This document shows positions 39,282-52,377 of a stretch of DNA of 64,000 nt, one piece after another (position 1 is the first letter of the stretch; the number at the start of each line of letters is the position of its first letter). The notes beneath the pieces were generated by a model that saw only the letters and a list, made by a program, of their open reading frames with translations, did not search any database and was not told where the DNA came from. This DNA is from Prosopocoilus inquinatus (Eukaryota; Arthropoda; Insecta; Coleoptera; Lucanidae): NCBI GenBank assembly GCA_036172665.1, contig CM069880.1, positions 8,558,501-8,622,500 on the forward strand, read 5' to 3'. A program made the translations under genes and the position numbers.

Positions 39282-42200
39282 TTAAAGCGCTTGCTCCTGC
39301 TTCAGTTCCAGAGCCCACACGTGCTGTGGCCAACCTGTACGCCCTTTCGCCCGCCGTGCGCTGATCATATCTTCCTGTTTACAAGAAAAAAATAAATAAC
39401 ATCAACTAATCATAAATAGTTATTTCACCACCTAAGTGGATGTGTCTTTTCTCGCTCGCTTTTTAACTAGGCAAATCGGAATGCAATTTTTCCAAGAAAC
39501 CACCACCAGAAAACAAATTATTTACAATATCCAAAAAAATAAACAAATTTCCAACCGAACTCCTAACTATTGAATCTTTTTAAATTCTTTCCAAAAAAAA
39601 AAAAAAAAACAAAAAAGAATTTAGTTTAATCTTTTCTATTTCTGTTCTATTTTCTTTTATTGATTGTATACTCATCATTTATAATACCCCGCTTTGTTTG
39701 TAATTTGAGCTTATGAAGACTAAAATAATATTATAATAACATTTACATTAAATAAAACAGTTTATTTCTTTTCTGTTCTATTCGTCGATTGAAATTCGAT
39801 TTTTGTTGTTGTTCATTTCATTAAAATACAGTGAGATTAAAAAAAAAAATACGAATACGTGAATCTCTTTAATTTAATAATTTAATCATAATCATCAGAT
39901 CAGCACTTCCTAATTGATGATTTAAAGACTGTTCTGTTAGTGCGAGTTTCAGATAATAATTTCTTGCTTGCACCCCCCCCCCCCCCCATTAAATCATTAA
40001 AATACAGTGAGATTAAAAAAAAATACGAATACGTGAATTTCTTTAATTTAATAATTTAATCATAATCATCAGATCAGCACTTCCTAATTGATGATTTAAA
40101 GACTGTTCTGTTAGTGCGAGTTTCAGATAATAATTTCTTGCTTGCACCCCCCCCCCCCCCAATTAAATCATTAAAATACAGTGAGATTAAAAAAAAATAC
40201 GAATACGTGAATCTCTTTAATTTAATAATTTAATCATAATCATCAGATCAGCACTTCCTAATTGATGATTTAAAGACTGTTCTGTTGGTGCGAGTTTCAG
40301 ATAATAATTTCTTGCTTGCACCCCCCCCCCTCTCCCCCCCCCCTGTAATAGATTTGAGTGTATTACGCTGTAAGTAAAGCCAGACACCCCCGCGCGTTAC
40401 AAAATAAATTCGGCTTCCATAAACAAATTAACTCTCAATCGATGTGGTTTACTGGCTGCACGTGCACAACCCCCCCTCCCCTTCAGAGATCACCCCCCAG
40501 AGATAACTTAAGACCTCTTTGCTCGAATTAATGTCAATTTTGTTGGACTCACCGAAGTATCACTTTTGGGGGAAACTTGCCCGGAAGAGCACTCGTTGAC
40601 CTGCACGTGGGAGTTGGAAGATTTCCTTCCGGTCGTCCCGAGCTCGGCCCGGAAGCCGCCCGCCGGATCGTCCGTTTCTAAAACTCCGGTTAGGTATGAT
40701 ATGTAAGACGTGGCCAGCCTCAAGGTTTTAATCTGCAAGATGAATCATCGGGGCGGTAATTTTGGGTATGGGGTGTGGGTCGCCAAAGCACACTTACTTT
40801 CGATAGTTTGGTGTCGGCTGGGACGTTGGGTATACAATCTCGTAAATCGGCGTACGCGTTATTTATCGATTGGGTTCGACGTCGTTCTTTTTTATTCGCA
40901 GTGTTTCGTCTTTTAACCACTCTTATGTATGGGGTTGGAATATGTTCCATGTCGGTTTCGGAAGACACAGGGACTATATTGTATCCTGAAAAAGAATTCA
41001 TCATCCAACCATCCAACTGAAGCGTCAAGTTGACTAAAAATCACTCAACGCTTGCTTCAGTTCAACTGTGAAACAGCGCCTTCGTAAATTACATGACACT
41101 ATACAAGCTCGCGAATTAAAAAGAAAATTCAAATGCCAAAGAATATGTTCCATGTTGGTTTCGGAAGACACCGGGTCTGTGTTGTATCCTGAAAAAGAAT
41201 TCATCATCCAATTTCAACTGAAGCGTCAAGTTGACTAAAAATCACTCAACGCTTGCTTCAGTTCAACTGTGAAACAGAACCTTCGTAAATTACATGACAC
41301 TATACAAGCTCGCGAATTAAAAACAAAATTTGAATGCCAAAGAATATGTTCCATGTTGGTTTCGGAAGACACAGGGACTATGTTGTATCCTGAAATAGAA
41401 TTCATCATCCAACCATCCAACTGAAGCGTCAAGTTGACTAAAAATCACTCAACGCTTGCTTCAGTTCAACTGTGAAACAGCGCCTTCGTAAATTACATGA
41501 CACTATACAAGCTCGCGAATTAAAAAGAAAATTGAAATGCCAAAGAATATGTTCCATGTTGGTTTCGGAAGACACCGGGTCTGTGTTGTATCCTGAAAAA
41601 GAATTCATCATCCAATTTCAACTGAAGCGTCAAGTTGACTAAAAATCACTCAACGCTTGCTTCAGTTCAATTGTGAAACAGAACCTTCGTAAATTACATG
41701 ACACTATACAAGCTCGCGAATTAAAAAGAAAATTCAAATGCCAAAGAATATGTTCCATGTTGGTTTCGGAAGACACAGGGACTATGTTGTATCCTGAAAT
41801 AGAATTCATCATCCAACCATCCAACTGAAGCGTCAAGTTGACTAAAAATCACTCAACGCTTGCTTCAGTTCAACTGTGAAACAGCGCCTTCGTAAATTAC
41901 ATAACACTATACAAGCCAGCGAATTAAAAAGAAAATTGAAATGCCAAAGAATATGTTCCGTGTTGATTCCGGAAGACACGGGGACTATGTAAAACAGCGC
42001 CTTCGTAAATTACATGACACTATACAAGTTTGAAGTGCCAAAGAATTTGTTCCATGTCTGCTTCGGAAGAATCCTGGAAGGATTCATCTTGAGTTGAATT
42101 AAAAAAAAAAAAAATCATTCAACGCTTCAATTGTAAATCAGCGCCTTTGTAAATTGCATGGCACTATACAAGCTCGCGAATTAAAAAAAATAATAATATG

Positions 42201-45200
42201 CCAGTACTCAGTTATAATTTTACTGGACTTTCTTACCTGATCTAAATTGGGAATGCCTGTGTTCGTTTTGGGAGTATGGCAAGGGGGTGTAGATCTGGTA
42301 AGGTCCTACGACAGGACTTTGAATTGGGCCATTGGGCGATGGTGAATCTGAACGGGGGCTGCTGGACCAAAAATTCGATTCTTCATTTGGGCCAATACTG
42401 TTGCTATCTGCAGAAGACAATAAACCTCTGTGCTGTGGTACTTTCATGGAATTTGCGAAAAATAAATTAACTTTTTTTTTAATTGAGTTTTCTTTCTCTT
42501 CCTGTCTTTTCTATTTTTTTTTAGCTTTAGCATTTTTAGCTCAAGTTACTGAGCTTATGAAGTCTGAAATTTGAACATTTATAGGTATTACATAAAACTA
42601 TTTTTATTTCTTCTAAACGTTTGATTTTTGATCGACGTTTTAAGATGAAACTATGAAAACCAAAAATTGATAGAAATACAAAAAAAGAAAAAAAAAATGA
42701 AAACGATGAAAACAAAAAAAAAATAATACAAAAATGAGAAAGAATAACGAAAGCAGTAAAGATAAAGAAAGCGATATGCAATAGAGAAAAATGAACAAAA
42801 AAAAAAACAAAATAAAACTATAAACGATTCCAAGAAACGACGCAAACAAAAAAGTACGAAAACCAAACGAAATTATGAAATAAAAGAGAACGATGGCGCG
42901 ACGGTAAAAACAAAAGAAAACGACAAAATAAAGAAAAACGAAAGAAGGAGCAAAACGAAAGAAAACAAGCCGAAAATATCGTGAGCAAAATGAAAACGCA
43001 CGACAATCTAAAGAGATTGATGCAAGTAAAAGGAAACAAAAAATAATAAAAACAATAACAGTAACAGTAATATTAAAGAAAATAATGAAAACAAGAAATC
43101 GATAAAAATACAAAAAAGTATTGAAAACAGTACGAGACGACGAAAGCCAAAGAACGCTATAAAAACAAAAAACATCGAAGAAAGCAATGAAATAAAGAAA
43201 GCGAAACAAAAAAGTGAAAATGAAATGAAAACGATAAAATAAAAGAGAACCAAGGCGACAACAGTAACTTTCTATTATAGATTAAAAAAAAAACAACAGA
43301 ATAAATAAGAACGAAAGAATATATGATAGAAATGGTAAAACAAAAGAAAACGGTATTTATTTTTCTGAGTTTTTCCCGATCAAGGAACTTTGGCCAACCT
43401 CACTCACACTTATCAGCTCGGTTGGTAACAACTTCTTCTTCGTTCTTTTTACAAACAAACTGAGCTCAGGCTAGTTGAGATGAGTGGCTCAGCTCACATA
43501 AAAAGTGAATGCAAATTTGTCTAAATGGAGAAGGACTGAAAAGGCGGAAACAGCGTCAACGTCAAGATATGTCAAAGTTTCAAACACGACACACAGTGTT
43601 TGACAGCTGTCAAACGATAGCGAAATGTCAACTTTTAAATTAACTTACAACCTATAATTACATACTACATTTACGTAGGTTTTATTTGTTATTTATTATT
43701 AATTCATTTATTTAATGGAGTTGTTTGGCGTAATGTTGTCACGGAAACCATTTGGTTAAATAAGTCAAGCATTGCTGCGACCATTTTAGGTTGAGGCAGT
43801 TGTTTTTGCAGACTCTTATACAGGGTGTATTTAAAATATATGTGTTTTAAGTCGTTTGATTCCGATTTGGTAAAAACAACGAATAAAAGGAAACGTAATT
43901 CAAAAAACTGTTCATAATTTATTTTAATTTGAGCTTTTGAAGACCAAAACCAAAAACTATTTACATTCGATTTTTTTTTGTTCGATGATAACGGCTTTCT
44001 TTTCCATTGACTTCTGTAACGTGTTATTTTTTTGCTTTTCAATTCGAAGCAGAAAAAAAAATAAATTAACATTTCCCACTTGTTCATTTACGATACAATA
44101 AAAAATTTTTTAAATAAAAAAAAACGAAAACAAAATCAAATCAAAACACGGAAGTTTTAAATGAATTAAATTAAATTAAATGATTTTATTTTGTAAGTTA
44201 ATTAACGAGTAAGTTAATTCGAAAGAGAAGTTAATAGCCCCTGTAATAATACAAGATGTTAGATTACTGCAACAAAGATCAAACATGATTGTGAACATCT
44301 TAAGTATCAAAGCGCTTGTAGAGAAATATTTAAATTGTTTACATAATGTTAATATGTTTATTTACAGTGTCATTCTATGGGAAGAAGTCAATTTTGTAGA
44401 TGTATCCAGACACGAGTGAAAACATAATATAATAATAATACTGCAGCATGAGATAACTTATTTTATTTTTCACGTACATTTTTTTTTAATTTACTGCTTT
44501 TATTTTTTATTAAATTAATCAAAAGGGAGAGGCAAAACACGATTATTCAGTTTATTAATTAAATAATAAGCTAAGACAATATTAATTAGTCTTATGTTGT
44601 TATAATTATTAAAAGTAAAAATATTATTATTAGGTTCAGTATTTAAAAATAATTATGAACGTTTTTATTATTTATTTTTATCTCCATATTGTCTTTTTTG
44701 TCAAATTTAACAAAATCAAATAGGAATACTAATAAAAAAATAATAAAAATAAAAATGAATAGATTTCAATTTAAAATAAAAACGAATACTTACACGATTG
44801 TTGTATTTTCAGATTGCTTCGCAGATCAATTATTTTTTTTTTTTTGCTTTTCGAACTTCGCAAACCACAAAAGAAAGAAAGAAGGAAAGAAATTGTTGCA
44901 TCTTACGAGTAGGAATTAAAAATGGACATGACGAAGTAAAGAGAAAGAAATTCTAATAATTAATGAAGAACAAATGCGCAACACATTTGTTCGACAAATG
45001 TAGTACTCGACGTGATAAATTTCAAGAAAAATAAACACATACTTTATATCACAAAATGTCACAAAAGTTTTTTTTTTATCGAATAAGTGCGTAAATATTG
45101 AGGTTTTTATAATTCCTCCGAGGATTACATAAGTTATCGTAAAATTCTGTAGAAAATTTCACCGCCAAATAAATTTATAATCGAAACGAAACAAATTTAT

Positions 45201-48200
45201 TTAAAAAAAATATATTAAATTATAAACATTAAAATAAATCGGGCAAATCAAACGAAAATGAATAAAACAACTGCTTCATATTGGAAGTTCGAAATTTACA
45301 TTATTTTTAATTTTTTTTACTTTATTTCACTTTTCAATTATACAAAAAAAAAACTACGAATAATTTGATATTTGTTTAGCAAAGATTAAACCATTTTCTC
45401 CCAAGGATAGTGTAATAATGTTTGGTCAAAACAACTCCCCCAGTTTGGCAAAGTTTTCCAAAGATAAATTAACCATTTGTCTTCACAAGAAAGATGTGAT
45501 TAGTCCTAAACAAGCACGCGACCCATTTAGAATGTAAAAAGCAACTGTCAAAGTTTCTTTGGTCAACCCGAGAATTTTTTGACACTTTTGATGTTTGCAA
45601 GGCGAGAGTTAAAAATTTTTCTTTTCCAAAATCACGTGATTAGTTTTGGCCAAGCAATTGCTCCTTTTTGGAAGCAAAAATAGCTTAAAAGTCACTTTAC
45701 TTTCTTCTATTTTTTTTTTAATTAAAACTTTTACAATTACGATGAGAAACCTAAGAATTATAAGACGTTTATCTAAACAAGTGTTAAACATTTTTCTTTC
45801 GAGGATAATGTATTAATAAGTTCTGACCAAAGCAACTGTCCCATTTTGGAAAAAAAATAGTTTTCCTCCAAAGACAAGAAAAAAATAATTTCTAAAAACG
45901 CCTTAAACGTTTCTCTTCTCAAAAAAAAAGAAGTTGTGATAAGTTCTGGTCAAGCACGTGCCCCATTTTGGATGTAAAAGCAACTTCGAAAGCTGTTTTG
46001 GTCAACACTTCATTTCACTTTTTCAATCATGCAAAGAAACCCGAGAATTTTTTGACATTTTTGATGTTTGCAAAGGCGAGAGTTAAACGTTTGTCTTTTC
46101 CAAAATCATGTGATTAGTTTTGGCCAGGCAACTGCTCCTTTTTTGGAAGCAAATACAGCTTAAAAGTCACTTTACTTTCTCCTATTTTTTTAATTAAAAC
46201 TTTTACAATTACGATGAGAAACCTGAGAATTATTTGACGTTTATCCAAACAAGTGTTAAACATTTTTCTTTCGAGGATAATGTATTAATAAGTTCTGACC
46301 AAAGCAATTGTCCCTTTTTGGAAAAAAAAATAGTTTTCCTCCAAAGACAAGAAAATAATAATAATTTCTAAAAACGCCTTAAACGTTTCTCTTCTCAAAA
46401 AAAAGAAGTTGTGATAAGTTCTGGTCAAGCACGTGCCCCATTTTGGATGTAAAAGCAACTTCGAAAGCTGTTTTGGTCAACACTTCATTTCACTTTTTCA
46501 ATCATGCAAAGAAACCCGAGAATTTTTTGACATTTTTGATGTTTGCAAAGGTGAGAGTTAAACGTTTGTCTTTTCCAAAATCATGTGATTAATTTTGGCC
46601 AAGCAACTGCTCCTTTTTTGGAAGCAAACACAGCTTAAAAGTTACTTTACTTTCTCCTATTTTTTTAATTAAAACTTTCACAATTACGCTGAGAAACCTG
46701 AGAATTATGTAACGTTTATCTAAACAAGTGTTAAACATTTTTCTTTCGAGGATAATGTATTAATAAGTTCTGACCAAAGCAACTGTCCCACTTTGAAAAA
46801 AAAATAGTTTTCCTCCAAAGACAAGAAAATAATAATAATTTATAAAAACGCCTTAAACGTTTCTTTTCTCAAAAAAGAACGTTGTGATAAGTTCTGGTCA
46901 AGCACGTGCCCCATTTTGGATGTAAAAGCAACTTCGAAACCTATTTTGGTCAACACTTCATTTCACTTTTTCAATCATGCAAAGAAATCCGAGAATTTTT
47001 TGACACTTTTGATGTTTGCAAAGGCGAGAGTTAAACGTTTGTCTTTTCCAAAATCATGTGATTAATTTTGGCCAAGCAACTGCTCCTTTTTTGGAAGCAA
47101 ATACAGCTTAAAAGTGACTTTACTTTCTTCTATTTTTTTAATTAAAACTTTCACAATTACGCTGAGAAACCTGAGAATTATTTGACGTTTATCTAAACAA
47201 GTGTTAAACATTTTTCTTCCGAGGATAATGTAATAATAATAAGTTCTGACCAAAGCAACTGTCCCATTTTGGAAAAAAAATAGTTTTCCTCCAAAGACAA
47301 GAAAAAAATAATTTCTAAAAACGCCTTAAACGTTTCTTATCTCAAAAAAATAAGTTGTGATAAGTTCTGGTCAAGCAAGTGACCCATTTTGGATGTAACA
47401 AGCAACTTCGAAAACTGCTTCATTCAGTAAAATAAATGTTTTTTTACTTTTTATTTTTCAAATACTTAATTTAAAATTATGCAAAAAAACGTGAGAATTA
47501 ATTTGAACGTTTGATGTTTACTTTTGCCAATGTTAAATATTTCTTTCCCAAAACTGGTGGAGCAACTTATCCAATTGCACAAATAAAATAATAAACAGTC
47601 TGAATCCTGTTTTTTTTTTTTTAATTTAGCTGCAAATCGTTTTTGATTGCAGTGAATCCTTCAAGCAGTCTCTGCACAGCTGTTTCAGCCCTATTTGGGA
47701 CTTCATCAGCAGCAGCAGATAGGATTTCGCTGTTTAAGCTATTCATTGCTTTTTTTTATTAAAAAAAGACACTTTGCTTTTGATTGAGCTGTTTTGACAA
47801 ACGATTTTTTTGCTTTTGCATTTCTCACGAAATATTCGGTTTTATTTCTTCTTTCTTCATTTTTTTGTATTTTTTAAATCGTTTATTTCCCATTCTCGAT
47901 TATGCAGGAATCAATAAATTAATTGAGACGTTTGTCTTTATCTCAAAAATAAAGAAGTCATGAGTTTTAATTAAGCACGCCCCCGCCCCCCAAGCGCGCA
48001 GGTAAAATATTAAATAATTTCAAACCCTTTGTGTTTTTGGAAACAAAGAAAAAAGAACTTTCCGAAAACGCTTTTGATTTGAAATGAACCTTTCAGTTTT
48101 TACCAAAAAAAAAAAAAAATTTGAGAAACTTGTTTCTTTATTTGTGATTATTATTTTTTTCTCTTTTGCTTTTTGATTAAGGAAAGAAAACCCAAGAATT

Positions 48201-48705
48201 GATTGAAACTGTTAATATACAATGGTGAGCGCCAAACATCGTTTTCCCACAAAAAAATTGAACTATTTTTGAAATGAAAACAATCAAAAAAACACTTTGA
48301 CCTCTTTGTTTTCCAAAAAATGAAAGAATATTTTTCGAAAACACTTCTGATTTTGGAAAATAGGGAAAACTTGATGTACGAATTTGGTTTCCCATTTTGG
48401 AAATAAAAAACAAATAGCAGTAGAACATGCATTTTGATTTCAATCAAGTTTTTGCCCAAACGTGTATTTGATGGTCTTTGTCAATTTCCACGCCCAATTT
48501 GTTTGGGCATTTAAAACTCGAATTTAGAATTTCGGAAATTATATTTTCTGGATGAATTCGCTTGTTTTTTTTTTTTTTTTTCTTGGTGAATTGTAAGAAA
48601 TGATTTTTTACCTGCCAAAAATGTATGGCCATACATGGATTGTGATGTCCCATAAGAGTACTGATACACGTCGTGATGGTCATTCGGCGAACCACTAAAC
48701 GACAT
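39282..48705 (-). CDS. Hand: Hand bHLH transcription factor
   Basis: Nuclear basic helix-loop-helix factor needed for heart, blood-cell and visceral-muscle development in insects; it dimerises with E-proteins on E-boxes. Five exons: 48612-48705, 42237-42407, 40798-40985, 40553-40732 and 39282-39374 (241 aa; all phases match). The N-terminus [19 protein letters not shown] is unique to insect proteins by my reading. The bHLH spans about 113-170: basic region [20 protein letters not shown], helix 1 and loop [16 protein letters not shown], then helix 2 [19 protein letters not shown], encoded by exons 3 and 4. The C-terminal [19 protein letters not shown] is the Hand-specific tail. Introns are long and filled with tandem arrays, unlike the 50-70-bp introns of neighbours. 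Confidence 0.97.
39820..40343. repeat. ~175-bp tandem array with poly-C tracts in Hand intron 4
   Basis: Three nearly identical units with ATACAGTGAGATTAAAAAAA, CATAATCATCAGATCAGCAC and GCGAGTTTCAGATAATAATT. Each ends in a C-run: 15 C at 39973-39987, 14 C at 40147-40160, and an interrupted run at 40321-40343. On the transcribed sense of Hand these are G-runs. Confidence 0.95.
40938..42090 (-). repeat. ~202-bp array duplicating the start of Hand exon 3
   Basis: GAATATGTTCC begins units at 40938, 41141, 41342, 41545, 41746 and 41949 (spacing 203, 201, 203, 201, 203), and a decayed copy follows at about 42038. The 40938 copy is the real 5' part of exon 3 with its acceptor. The others repeat about 48 bp of exon 3, the acceptor and about 150 bp of intron. 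Alternating variants (ACAGGGACTAT against CCGGGTCTGTG) show that the unit is a dimer of about 404 bp. Confidence 0.95.
42640..43260. repeat. Long purine-rich tract in Hand intron 1
   Basis: About 600 bp of A-rich DNA with GAAAACGA/AAAGCGA-like words, so the Hand pre-mRNA carries a long U/C-rich tract. The minus-strand frames of up to 189 codons here are Phe/Leu/Ser shadows of it. Confidence 0.8.
45400..47420. repeat. ~474-bp higher-order array in Hand intron 1
   Basis: GAGGATAATGTA marks units near 45800, 46273, 46747 and 47220, with a diverged copy at about 45402. Each unit contains three related sub-blocks: CTGACCAAAGCAACTGTCCC, CTGGTCAAGCACGTGCCCCA and TGGCCAAGCAACTGCTCC. Confidence 0.9.
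47625..47745 (-). repeat. Isolated copy of the protease-intron 178-bp repeat
   Basis: Contains AATCGTTTTTGATTGCAGTG, CAGCTGTTTCAGCCCTATTT and CTTCATCAGCAGCAG, inverted relative to the protease intron array. A further fragment lies at 49603-49665. Confidence 0.8.
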
Positions 48706-48765
48706 ATTTAAAAGGACTGTTTATGCAAAAAAATGCGTTATTTATTTAGATTTGAAAGCTCGCAC

Positions 48766-48792
48766 TGGGGTACTATACTGGTTTTTAATATA
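48766..48792 (-). promoter_or_regulatory. Putative Hand core promoter
   Basis: On the minus strand TATATTA (first T at 48792) lies 26 bases before an Inr-like CCAGTGC (A at 48766), about 60 bp upstream of the ATG. Spacing suits TATA-Inr; no other support. Confidence 0.35.
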
Positions 48793-49680
48793 TTCGAGAT
48801 TCACTTTGCCCTCGGGCTGACTGAAACACTGAAGTATCCGAACGCTGCAAGTATTATTTCCGGATGATGAAAGAGGCGTGGCGAACGCATTTCAGAGGGA
48901 TTGCATTGCTCAATTCCAGAATACTAGGTGGTCCTTTCAGGGGATACACCCACATATCAACATCAAAATATTGGAAAATCAATATTTATTGCAAATATTA
49001 AAACATAAACAGCTGAATTTATTGCGTATACATATCGCGAGTTATGGTTATATCACATTTCTAAATTTTATTTTTTACACGAGCATCAACACATATTTTT
49101 TTAAATAAAGAAATAACCAATGAAGTATTTACTGAAAATCTGCAAACCCAATCAATTTTTTTTTTTTTTTAATATTATCGATTGACGATTGGGTGTTTCG
49201 ATTGTTTTTTAACCGACGATCACGTTTTTGTGTTTTGTTTGGGCGTTTCAAAATCAAAAGGCACTCGTAAACGTGCAGTCTTGCAGCATGTTTACCATAT
49301 TTTAACAGTTTTCCACGACGTACATACATAGAGATAGCATGACTAGTGAAACATTTGTGAACTGTTTACTTTATGTCCTTATATTCACAATTCAAAAAAC
49401 GCGAAATGTATACAAGCTTCTGCGTTTGTTTACTCTAACTCAGATTTTTTTTTTTACTTAAACCAAAGAATTTAACAATTCATATTTTATAGGAGTATTA
49501 ATTAATGTTACCGATGTTTCAGAATGTGCAATCCTGGAGGTACGATCAGATTTCGCAAATAATAATAATAATCATGAAAAATAGGGATACCTGTGATCGC
49601 TTCTTCTGCTGACGAAGCCCCAAATAGGGTTGAAACAGCTGTACAGAGTCAAAAACGATTTTTTTTTAATAATAATATTT
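48793..49680. other. Hand upstream DNA
   Basis: AT-rich, no gene recognised. A fragment of the 178-bp repeat (GACGAAGCCCCAAATAGGG) starts near 49610. Confidence 0.4.
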
Positions 49681-49739
49681 AATAATATTTATTCGTACTT
49701 GGACAATACAAGAAAGGTTGTACATGTCAGTAAAAATAC

Positions 49740-50580
49740 CATATAAAACAATACTAAACAAAAAATTATAATTTGTTACTAATTGAAAAACATACTAAAA
49801 AAAATTAGAAAGTTGAATCGAAAGCTTAAAGTTGAGCTGCTAGAATACGTGAAAAGAATTTCGTTTTTGTTATCAAAGTTTTTACAAACTAGAACAAGAA
49901 AACAAAAATTAAAAAAAAATACCTTGAAACAATACTAAACAAAAAATAATAATTTGTTAGATACTAATTGAAATACTAAAAAAAATTAGAAAGCTGCTAG
50001 AATACGTGAACTGGACTAGAACAAGAAAATTAGAACAAGAAAATAAAAATAAAAAGAAGTTGCCTTAAAACAATACTAAACAAAAAATAATAATAATTTG
50101 TTCCTAGTTGGAAACTAAAAAAAAAAAACAGGAAGTTGAATCGAAAGGTTAAAGTTGAGCTGCTAGGTTACCTGAAAAGAATTTCGTTTTTGTTGTACTA
50201 CAAACTAGAACAAGAAAATTAAAAAAAAATGCCTCAAAACAATACCAAACAAAAAATAATAATTTGTTACTAATTGAAAACTAAAAAAAATTAGAAAGTT
50301 GAGTCGAAGGCTTAAAGTTGAGCTGCTAGAATATGTGAAAAGAATTTCGTTCTTGTTATACTACAAACTAGAACAAGAAAATTAAAAAAAGATGCCTCAA
50401 AACAATACCAAACAAAAAATAATAATTTGTTACTAATTGAAAAGTAAAAAAAAATTAGAAAGTTGAATCGAAAGCTTAAAGTTGAGCTGCTAGAATACGT
50501 GAAAAGAATTTCGTTCTTGTTGTACTTTTTACAAACTAGAACAAGAAAATAAAAATTAAAAAAAATTGCCTTACTCTCAT
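49740..50580. repeat. ~140-177-bp tandem array
   Basis: ACAATACTAAACAAAAAAT-like starts recur near 49751, 49930, 50070, 50240 and 50402. The units share AAGTTGAGCTGCTAGAATAC and ACAAACTAGAACAAGAAAA. Copies differ in length through small deletions. Confidence 0.9.
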
Positions 50581-51059
50581 CATCAAAAAATGGTTTTATT
50601 CTCGTTTGTATTTTTTCTTTTATTTATTACTCGTTATTAATTTGTTGTTTTATATACCTACTCAGTAAGATTTGTCCAAAATGTGCATAAATTGTTTAGT
50701 TTTTTACTAATTTGCGACGGTTAAAAGGAATTTCTAGTATTTAATGCTACTAAAATCCTCTTTTCCAATTTATTTCCAAACGTTTCTGAACAATGCAAGC
50801 AAATCGTCTTCAGAACAATCGTAAACTTACAAATACGCAGTGATAAAAAATAAAATTTGAAAAACCTCAAGGAAATTAAAAAAGAAACAGAACAATAAAT
50901 GCAAAAAATTAACAATGGAAGTAACGAATAACTGCATAATCTGTATATAACTTATTTTAATAAATCTGGAGATCCAGTTTTATTTCTCAGATTTATAACA
51001 AAAATAAAACAAATTATATTCCGGAAAGAAAAATCAAAATTCGATTTTGAATTCCTTAT

Positions 51060-52090
51060 TGAGTTAGGGAAAAGACTGGGATTTTACTTCACGAGGTCTT
51101 CCCACAATTTAAGGTCCAAGTAATATTTTCCCCCAGACCCCTAGATCTTCCTCGTCTGTGCCCTTTTCCATTGTATTTTTTTCTCCTCCACTGCTTTTTT
51201 CACTTCTTCTTGACAGGTGTTGTTTATTGGCCTTTCTCTTCCATTGGTTCTCTACGGTCTTTGTTTCGACTTGATCTTCAGTTGTTTCCTGAGGTATTTA
51301 AATAATATTTTTCCCCCGGGACTCTCAGATCTTTCTAGTCTGTGCAAACTTTCTTCCTTCGTCCTTTCTTCCATTGTATTTTTCTCTCCTCCTCTGTTTC
51401 CTTCACTACTTACCTCTTGACAGGTTTTGTTTATTGATTTTTCTCTTCCATTGTTTTTCTACGGTTTTGGTTAGACTTGATCTTTAGTTGCTCCCTGAGG
51501 TTTTTAAATATTTTTCCGCCGGATCCCCATATCTTTCTAGTCTGTGTAAGCTTGAATCTTTTTCTCCATTGCACTTTTCTCTTCTCAACTACTTACCTCT
51601 TGACAGGTGTTGTTTATTAGCCTTTCTTGCTTTTCTACGGTTTGGTTTTGTTTCCACTTCGATCATCAGTTGTTCCCTGAGGTAATCAAATAATATTTTC
51701 CCCCCGAAGCTTTCTAGACTATGCAAGCTTGTATCCTCTTTCCATTGCACTTTTCTCTCCTCAACTGCTTCCTTCACTACTTACCTCTTGGTAGGTGTTG
51801 TTTATTGATATTTCTCTTCCATTATTTCTCTACGGTTTTGTTTCGATTTGATCTTCAGTTGTTCCCGGACGTATTCATTGGATATTTTCCCCCGGACCCC
51901 CAGATCTTTCTAGTCTGTGGAAGCTTGTATCCCCTTCTCCTCTCTCCTCTACTGCTTGCTACCTCTTGACAGTCTTTCTCTACGATTTTGTTTGGACTTG
52001 ATCTTCAGTTGTTACCTCAGGGAACAACTTCGTTTCCACTTCCTCGCTTCTCTTTGCATTTTTCTCTTCTTCCGAAGTCTTTTTATTCGA
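51060..52090. repeat. ~190-215-bp pyrimidine-rich tandem array
   Basis: About five units share ATTTTCCCCCGGACCC, TCTTTCTAGTCTGTG, TACCTCTTGACAGGTGTTG and CTTGATCTTCAGTTGTT. Copies are moderately diverged. Confidence 0.88.
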
Positions 52091-52377
52091 CCGCTGCCAG
52101 GACCCAATCATCAAATAGAATCTATTAAATCTCTCTTTGAAAAACATAGTAAATATTATTTCGAAAAAAGCTCTAAATACTGACCTGAGAAGTGATCAGT
52201 CAAAGAGAATTAATTCAAACTTAATGCGTTTCAATTAAGCAGAGTTTGAAACAAGTTTTCTTCAAAAATCTGCGCATTTAAAACTTAGACTACTCAAAGC
52301 GATTAAGTTTTTGAAGATCAAGCTTTTAGTTACATGAAAATTCCGATAAACGAATTTCAGAAAATAAAATTTGTAAG

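Noticed and set aside
41235..41836. Frames starting [21 protein letters not shown] as separate short genes
   Set aside because: They are translations of the duplicated Hand exon 3 start plus intron, not independent genes.
42640..43253. Phe/Leu-rich membrane-protein-like minus frames up to 189 codons
   Set aside because: Low-complexity translation of an A-rich tract inside a Hand intron.
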